A stretch of DNA of 64,000 nt, from positions 62,001-126,000 of the forward strand of contig NZ_JAMTCN010000005.1 in assembly GCF_024171865.1 (NCBI RefSeq), given 5' to 3'. The position numbers and the translations under genes are program-made. Positions 60,141-64,000 of the stretch are shown here, one piece after another. This DNA is from Prauserella aidingensis. Lineage in GTDB: Bacteria > Actinomycetota > Actinomycetes > Mycobacteriales > Pseudonocardiaceae. Position 1 is the stretch's first letter. Each line of letters opens with the position of its first letter. Under the pieces are notes generated by a model. The model was not told the DNA's origin and searched no databases. It saw only the letters and a list, made by a program, of their open reading frames with translations.

Positions 60141-61930
60141 CCCCAGCGCCGTCCGAGCAGACCGACAACGCCGACAACGCCGTGCCCGCCTACCGCGCGA
60201 CACCGCTGCGCAGGGCGTGGGCGCTGGTCCGCAACACCTGGCGTGGCCTGACGTCGATGCGCACCGCGCTGATCCTGCTGTTCCTGCTCGCCGTCGCCGC
60301 GCTGCCGGGTGCGCTGCTGCCGCAGCGGTCGGTCAACGAACGGAACGTCAACGGCTACCTGGACGAACACGGCTGGTGGGGCAGCCTGCTCGACAGCCTC
60401 CAGATGTTCGACGTCTACTCCAGCGTCTGGTTCTCGGCGATCTACCTGCTGCTGATGGTGTCGATCATCGGCTGTCTCGTGCCGCGGACGTCGGACTACA
60501 TCCGCAGCATGCGGTCCAGGCCGGTGCTGACGCCGCGGAATCTGCGCCGGTTGCCGCACCACGAGCGCGTCGAGACCACCGACGACGTCGACGCCGTCAT
60601 GGCCGGCGCGCGTCGACGCCTGCGGGGATGGCGGCTCGCCGAGCGTGAGGAGGCGGGCGGCGCACGCAGCATCAGCGCCGAACGCGGCTACCTGCGCGAG
60701 ACCGGCAACCTGCTGTTCCACTTCGGCATGCTCGGCGTGATCATCTCGTTCGCGGCCGGTGCGCTGTACTCGTACGAGGGTCAGGTCGTGGTGCTGGCCG
60801 ACGGCTCGGAGTTCTGCAACTCCGGTATCTACAACTACGACGCGTTCGAACCGGGTCTGCAGGTCGACGGCACCCAGCTGAACCCGTTCTGCGTGCGTGT
60901 GAACGACTTCGACGCGGAGTACCGAGGCGGCCAGCCCGTGGCCTACGAGGCCGACATCGACTACCAGTCCGGCGACGACCTGCAGACCGGCACGTGGCGG
61001 CAGCACCACCTCGAGGTCAACGAGCCGCTGCGCACCGCGGGGGACCGGTTGTACCTGCTCAACCACGGGTACGCGCCGACGTTCACGGTGACCTTCCCCG
61101 ACGGGCAGAGCCGCACCCAGACCGTCCAGTGGCGGCCGGTCGACCAGCAGACCTACCTGTCCGAGGGTGCGACGAAGTTCGAGGAACCGGGCATCACGGA
61201 CCCGGTGAAGCGGCGGGAACGGCAACTCGCGGTGACGGGCCTGTTCGCGCCGACGCCGTCGATGCACGGCAACATCCTGTCGTCGGCGGGGCCGCAGCTG
61301 AACGATCCGCAGGTCGCGGTCGACATCATGCGCGGCGACCTGGGGTTCAGCTCGGGGCGTGGACAGTCGATCTTCGAGATCGACCAGTCGATGGTCGACG
61401 CGGGCAGGCTCGAACGGGTCGCGCGCGAGAACCTCGAGGTCGGCCAGTCCCTCACCCTGGACGACGGCACGCGGGTGACGTTCGACGGCGTGGAGCGGTT
61501 CGTCGCGCTGCAGGTCTCGCACGATCCGCTGCAGAACTGGGTGCTCGTGTCGGCGATCGTGATGTTCGCCGGGCTCGGGGCGTCGCTGTTCATCAAGCGG
61601 CGCAGACTGTGGGTGCGCGCCACGCCGGTCGAGGTGACGGCGGGTGCCACGGGTGAAGGTGCTGCCGACGGCGAAGGTGCTGCCGCGGGCGCTGCCGGTG
61701 ACGACGCCGGTGGCGGTGCTGCCGGCGGCGACGGTGCCCGCGATGAGGGCAATGCCGCCGGCGACGAGAGCGCTGCCGGCGGCGTGACCGCAGGTGACGG
61801 CACCGCGGGTGACGCGAAACCCGACCCACGACGTACCGTAGTAGAAGTGGGCGGGCTCGCCCGCACCGATCAAGCCGGGTACGGCGAGGAGTTCACGCGC
61901 ATCGCCGCCGAACTCCTCGGCCGGAAGTAG
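60137..61930 (+). CDS. resB: Cytochrome c biogenesis protein ResB (CcsB/Ccs1 family)
   Basis: A 597-residue membrane protein. Helices are LILLFLLAVAALPGALLPQ (near residue 50), VWFSAIYLLLMVSIIGCLV, and GNLLFHFGMLGVIISFAAGA with a conserved His. A large extracytoplasmic domain (about 215-470) follows, then a last helix VLVSAIVMFAGLGASLFI. It acts with CcsB(ResC) in haem delivery and ligation. After residue 510 there is a Gly/Ala/Asp repeat region (GEGAADGEGAAAGAAGDD) before a conserved-looking C-terminal YGEEFTRIAAELL helix. It overlaps ccdA by 4 bp. Confidence 0.94.
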   Translation: MTPAPSEQTDNADNAVPAYRATPLRRAWALVRNTWRGLTSMRTALILLFLLAVAALPGALLPQRSVNERNVNGYLDEHGWWGSLLDSLQMFDVYSSVWFSAIYLLLMVSIIGCLVPRTSDYIRSMRSRPVLTPRNLRRLPHHERVETTDDVDAVMAGARRRLRGWRLAEREEAGGARSISAERGYLRETGNLLFHFGMLGVIISFAAGALYSYEGQVVVLADGSEFCNSGIYNYDAFEPGLQVDGTQLNPFCVRVNDFDAEYRGGQPVAYEADIDYQSGDDLQTGTWRQHHLEVNEPLRTAGDRLYLLNHGYAPTFTVTFPDGQSRTQTVQWRPVDQQTYLSEGATKFEEPGITDPVKRRERQLAVTGLFAPTPSMHGNILSSAGPQLNDPQVAVDIMRGDLGFSSGRGQSIFEIDQSMVDAGRLERVARENLEVGQSLTLDDGTRVTFDGVERFVALQVSHDPLQNWVLVSAIVMFAGLGASLFIKRRRLWVRATPVEVTAGATGEGAADGEGAAAGAAGDDAGGGAAGGDGARDEGNAAGDESAAGGVTAGDGTAGDAKPDPRRTVVEVGGLARTDQAGYGEEFTRIAAELLGRK

Positions 61931-61942
61931 AAGGGCCTGGAG

Positions 61943-62992
61943 ATGCCGGTCAACGAGACGTTGTCGCAGTACAGCGACTGGTCGTACACCACATCCGTCG
62001 TCATCTACATCCTGGCGATGGTGTTCTTCCTCGTCGAGCAGTCCTTCGGCAGGCGAGGCCGGGAGGTCGCCGAGCGCACCCGCAACCGGGAACTCGTCGG
62101 CGCCGGAATCGACAACACGACCTCCCGAATCGGCAACACGGCGCCCGGAATCGACAACACGACCCCCGGAATCCACAACACGACCCCCGGAATCCACAAC
62201 ACGGGCCCCGGGATCCGCAACACGGGCGGGGCGCCGACGCGGGCGGAGCGGTTCGGTCGCATGGGCATCGCGCTCACGGTGCTGGGCCTGCTGCTGCACG
62301 GCTCGGCACTCGTGCTGCGCGGGCTCGCGACCAGCCGTGTGCCCTGGGGAAACATGTACGAGTACGTGATGATCACGTGCTTCGTCGCCGTCACGGCCTG
62401 GTTGGTGCTGCTGCGTAAGCACCCGGTGCGACACCTGTCGATGTTCGTGCTGCTGCCGAACGTGATCCTGATGTTCATCGGCGGCACCTGGCTCTACGCC
62501 GTCGCCGCGCCGCTGCAGCCCGCGCTCCAGTCGTACTGGCTGATCATCCACGTCGCGGCCGCCGCGGCGTCGTCCGGCGTGTTCCTCGTCCCCGGTGTCG
62601 CGAGCATCTTCTACCTGATCAAGGCACGTAACGAGAGTCACCCGGAGAAGTTCGCGAAGTTCGCGGCGAAGCTCCCGGCGAAGGACGTGCTCGACCGCGT
62701 CGCGTACCGGACGACGGTCTTCGCGTTCCCGGTCTTCACCTTCGGAGTGCTGTGCGGGGCGGTCTGGGCCGAAGCCGCATGGGGCCGGTTCTGGGGCTGG
62801 GATCCGAAGGAGACGGTCGCGTTCATCGCGTGGATCGTCTACGCCGCCTACCTGCATTCCCGTGCCACGGCGGGCTGGCGCGGGAACCGTGCCGCGGTCA
62901 TCAATGTGATCGGTTTCGCAGTCACGGTGTTCAACCTGTTCTTCGTCAACCTCGTCACCACCGGCCTCCACTCGTACGCGGGAGTTGGCTGA
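61943..62992 (+). CDS. ccsB: Cytochrome c biogenesis protein CcsB (ResC/CcsA family) with in-frame 21-bp repeat insert
   Basis: A 349-residue haem-handling membrane protein. The WWD-type haem-binding motif is WGRFWGWDPKETVAF near residue 285; conserved His occur in LHGSALVLRG, WLIIHVAAAAASSGVF and YLHSRATAGWRG. Between the first helix (VIYILAMVFFLVEQSF) and the second, about 40 residues are a seven-residue repeat (IDNTTPG, IHNTGPG) encoded by array M, on the cytoplasmic loop by expected topology. It is the last gene of the System II operon. Confidence 0.94.
   Translation: MPVNETLSQYSDWSYTTSVVIYILAMVFFLVEQSFGRRGREVAERTRNRELVGAGIDNTTSRIGNTAPGIDNTTPGIHNTTPGIHNTGPGIRNTGGAPTRAERFGRMGIALTVLGLLLHGSALVLRGLATSRVPWGNMYEYVMITCFVAVTAWLVLLRKHPVRHLSMFVLLPNVILMFIGGTWLYAVAAPLQPALQSYWLIIHVAAAAASSGVFLVPGVASIFYLIKARNESHPEKFAKFAAKLPAKDVLDRVAYRTTVFAFPVFTFGVLCGAVWAEAAWGRFWGWDPKETVAFIAWIVYAAYLHSRATAGWRGNRAAVINVIGFAVTVFNLFFVNLVTTGLHSYAGVG
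62111..62224 (+). repeat. 21-bp tandem array M inside ccsB (6 units)
   Basis: Cores begin at 62111 (GACAACACG), 62132 (GGCAACACG), 62153, 62174 (CACAACACG), 62195 and 62216 (CGCAACACG), all 21 apart. The coding frame is AAC-ACG (Asn-Thr), different from the frame used in arrays B and C. Only the last unit has the canonical core; the others vary at the first two bases. Confidence 0.95.
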
Positions 62993-63055
62993 CGGAACCG
63001 TCGACCGCCGGGTAGCGTCGCACCTGGTACGACGACCATGCGAAGGATTGAAGCG

Positions 63056-64000
63056 GTGACCGCAGCGAACGACCCCAACGGGCAGGAACCGCAGAAGCCT
63101 CATGGGGCGCACCACCTGCATGACGCCGCGGACGCGGCGCGTGACGTCACGGATTCCACGCCCGCTCCGGTGGATCCGGGGCACGCGGACCCGTTGAGTG
63201 CGCCCGACAGCCCCGAGGTGACGCAGCGCGTCAGCCCGCCACAGCCGCAGCAACCCGGCTCCGTGCCGTCCGGCGAGGAGACCCAGCCCGCGGTGCACTA
63301 TCCGGCTCAGCAGCCGTACGACCCGAACCTCCCGCCGCTGACCCCGGACCAGGCGACAGGGGACGGTCAGCAGGCACAGGCGGCGGCGTACCAGCAGTAC
63401 GCGCAGTACTCCCAGTTCGCCCAGCACGACGCGGCCCACGGGCAGTCGCCTCAGCAGCCGGCCCAGGGGCAGCCGCAGCCCGGTCGGCCGCACCCCGAAC
63501 AGCCGCACCCTGAACGGCCACAGTACGAGCCTCCGCAGTACGCGCAGCCGCCCGAGGGACCGCGCGAGTCGTACGCCCAGCGGTACTTCGAGGGGCAGCC
63601 CGGCCAGTTCGGTGCGCCGCAGCAGCCACAGGGCATGCCGCCGCAGGGGCAACCGCAGGGCCAGCCGCCGCATCCCCAACAGCCACCGAATCCGCAGGCA
63701 CAGCACCCGCAGCAGGCGATGCCCCAGGGGCAGCAGCCGGGCGAGCAGGGCCTGCCGCCGTTGCCGCAGCCGCAGCGCACCGCGCAGGGATCGTCCGACC
63801 TGGCGGGCAACAGCCTCGTGAAGCAGACCAAACGGCCGCCGCGGTCGGGCTGGCGCAAGGCGCTCTACGTCGGCACGGGCAAGCTCGTCAACCCCGGCGA
63901 AGGCCCCGCCGACCGTGCGGAACGGGACTTGACCGCGCGGGTTCAGCAGCCGCTGCGCGGGTGCTACAAGATCGGCATCCTCAGCCTCAAGGGCGGCGTC
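63056..64000 (+). CDS. MinD/ParA-like ATPase with long Pro/Gln-rich N-terminus (partial, EspI/Rv0530-like)
   Basis: The gene runs off the right edge; 315 residues are visible. It starts at GTG 63056 (VTAANDPNGQEPQKPHG) with AAGGATTGAAG upstream. Residues about 30-255 are Pro/Gln-rich and disordered (PQQPAQGQPQPG). Then comes KQTKRPPRSGWRKALYVGTG and the beginning of a deviant Walker A motif, KIGILSLKGGV, at the very end. This architecture matches the EspI-like proteins of ESX regions and the Rv0530 slot next to ccsB. The ATPase body is outside the window. Confidence 0.82.
   Translation, partial: MTAANDPNGQEPQKPHGAHHLHDAADAARDVTDSTPAPVDPGHADPLSAPDSPEVTQRVSPPQPQQPGSVPSGEETQPAVHYPAQQPYDPNLPPLTPDQATGDGQQAQAAAYQQYAQYSQFAQHDAAHGQSPQQPAQGQPQPGRPHPEQPHPERPQYEPPQYAQPPEGPRESYAQRYFEGQPGQFGAPQQPQGMPPQGQPQGQPPHPQQPPNPQAQHPQQAMPQGQQPGEQGLPPLPQPQRTAQGSSDLAGNSLVKQTKRPPRSGWRKALYVGTGKLVNPGEGPADRAERDLTARVQQPLRGCYKIGILSLKGGV

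Noticed and set aside
63039-63055. ATG at 63039 as start of the ATPase gene
   Set aside because: It is out of frame with the long protein-coding frame that begins at GTG 63056 and carries the Walker A motif.
59921-63706. 1261-codon antisense open frame opposite the cytochrome c operon
   Set aside because: It crosses four well-supported plus-strand genes and is Arg/His-rich in the way typical of shadow frames.
1-64000. tRNA, rRNA, insertion sequences, prophage or integrase genes
   Set aside because: I looked for cloverleaf and rRNA-like segments and for transposase or integrase motifs and saw none. The excisionase-like HTH at 31963 belongs to a conserved chromosomal neighbourhood rather than a mobile element.

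Overview
The window is very GC-rich, uses GTG starts freely and has many 4-bp start/stop overlaps. It encodes mycothiol biosynthesis (mshA) with two mycothiol-dependent isomerase-family proteins, a SenX3-RegX3 pair, a Rex-hem operon and a bS22-type mini ribosomal protein. This points to a mycolata-related actinobacterium, most likely Pseudonocardiaceae (Saccharomonospora, Prauserella or Amycolatopsis-like); the genus is inference. From about 13.9 kb to the right edge the gene order follows, as I recall it, the Mycobacterium tuberculosis Rv0482-Rv0530 block: murB, L,D-transpeptidase, SDR, mshA, ybjN, gpm, senX3-regX3, ppx, proC, HTH, bS22, galE-like, acyltransferase, serB-like, hemA-C-D-B, hemL, phosphatase, tlpA, ccdA, resB, ccsB and a MinD-like ATPase.

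Layout. 0-7.4 kb: an iron-regulated hydroxamate siderophore locus (hydroxyornithine formyltransferase, ornithine N-monooxygenase, MbtH protein, two FecCD permeases and an ATPase) with three IdeR/DmdR-type boxes. A guanidinium exporter under a guanidine-III riboswitch and a LysE exporter interrupt it. 7.4-13.9 kb: purU, isomerase-family proteins, a DedA protein, an olsB/olsA-like ornithine-lipid pair, a methyltransferase and a DUF2505 protein. 13.9-23 kb: murB, SDR, L,D-transpeptidase, TerC under a manganese (yybP-ykoY) riboswitch with a newly noticed 28-residue membrane protein behind it, mshA and gpmA. 23-32.6 kb: a decayed toxin-antitoxin remnant, senX3-regX3, ppx, proC and bS22. 32.7-44.6 kb: lipid and envelope enzymes, an ECF sigma factor with a DUF5667 partner, an acyl-CoA ligase and a molybdo-oxidoreductase. 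44.8-58 kb: a Rex operator, rex-hemA-hemC-hemD, then hemB and hemL, making the C5 route to uroporphyrinogen III. 57.9-64 kb: a System II cytochrome c maturation operon (tlpA-ccdA-resB-ccsB), then a partial ATPase gene.

The most unusual feature is a dispersed family of short tandem arrays with an almost invariant 21-bp period. The core is CGCAACACG followed by a 12-nt GC-rich linker. Thirteen arrays of 3-6 units occur in 64 kb, mostly in gaps next to gene ends, but three lie in frame inside genes (olsA-like, olsB-like, ccsB). Two further arrays with a GCAGRRCACG-type core keep the same 21-bp spacing. A separate 15-bp tandem family expands low-complexity segments inside three other genes. I do not recognise either family as a described element.
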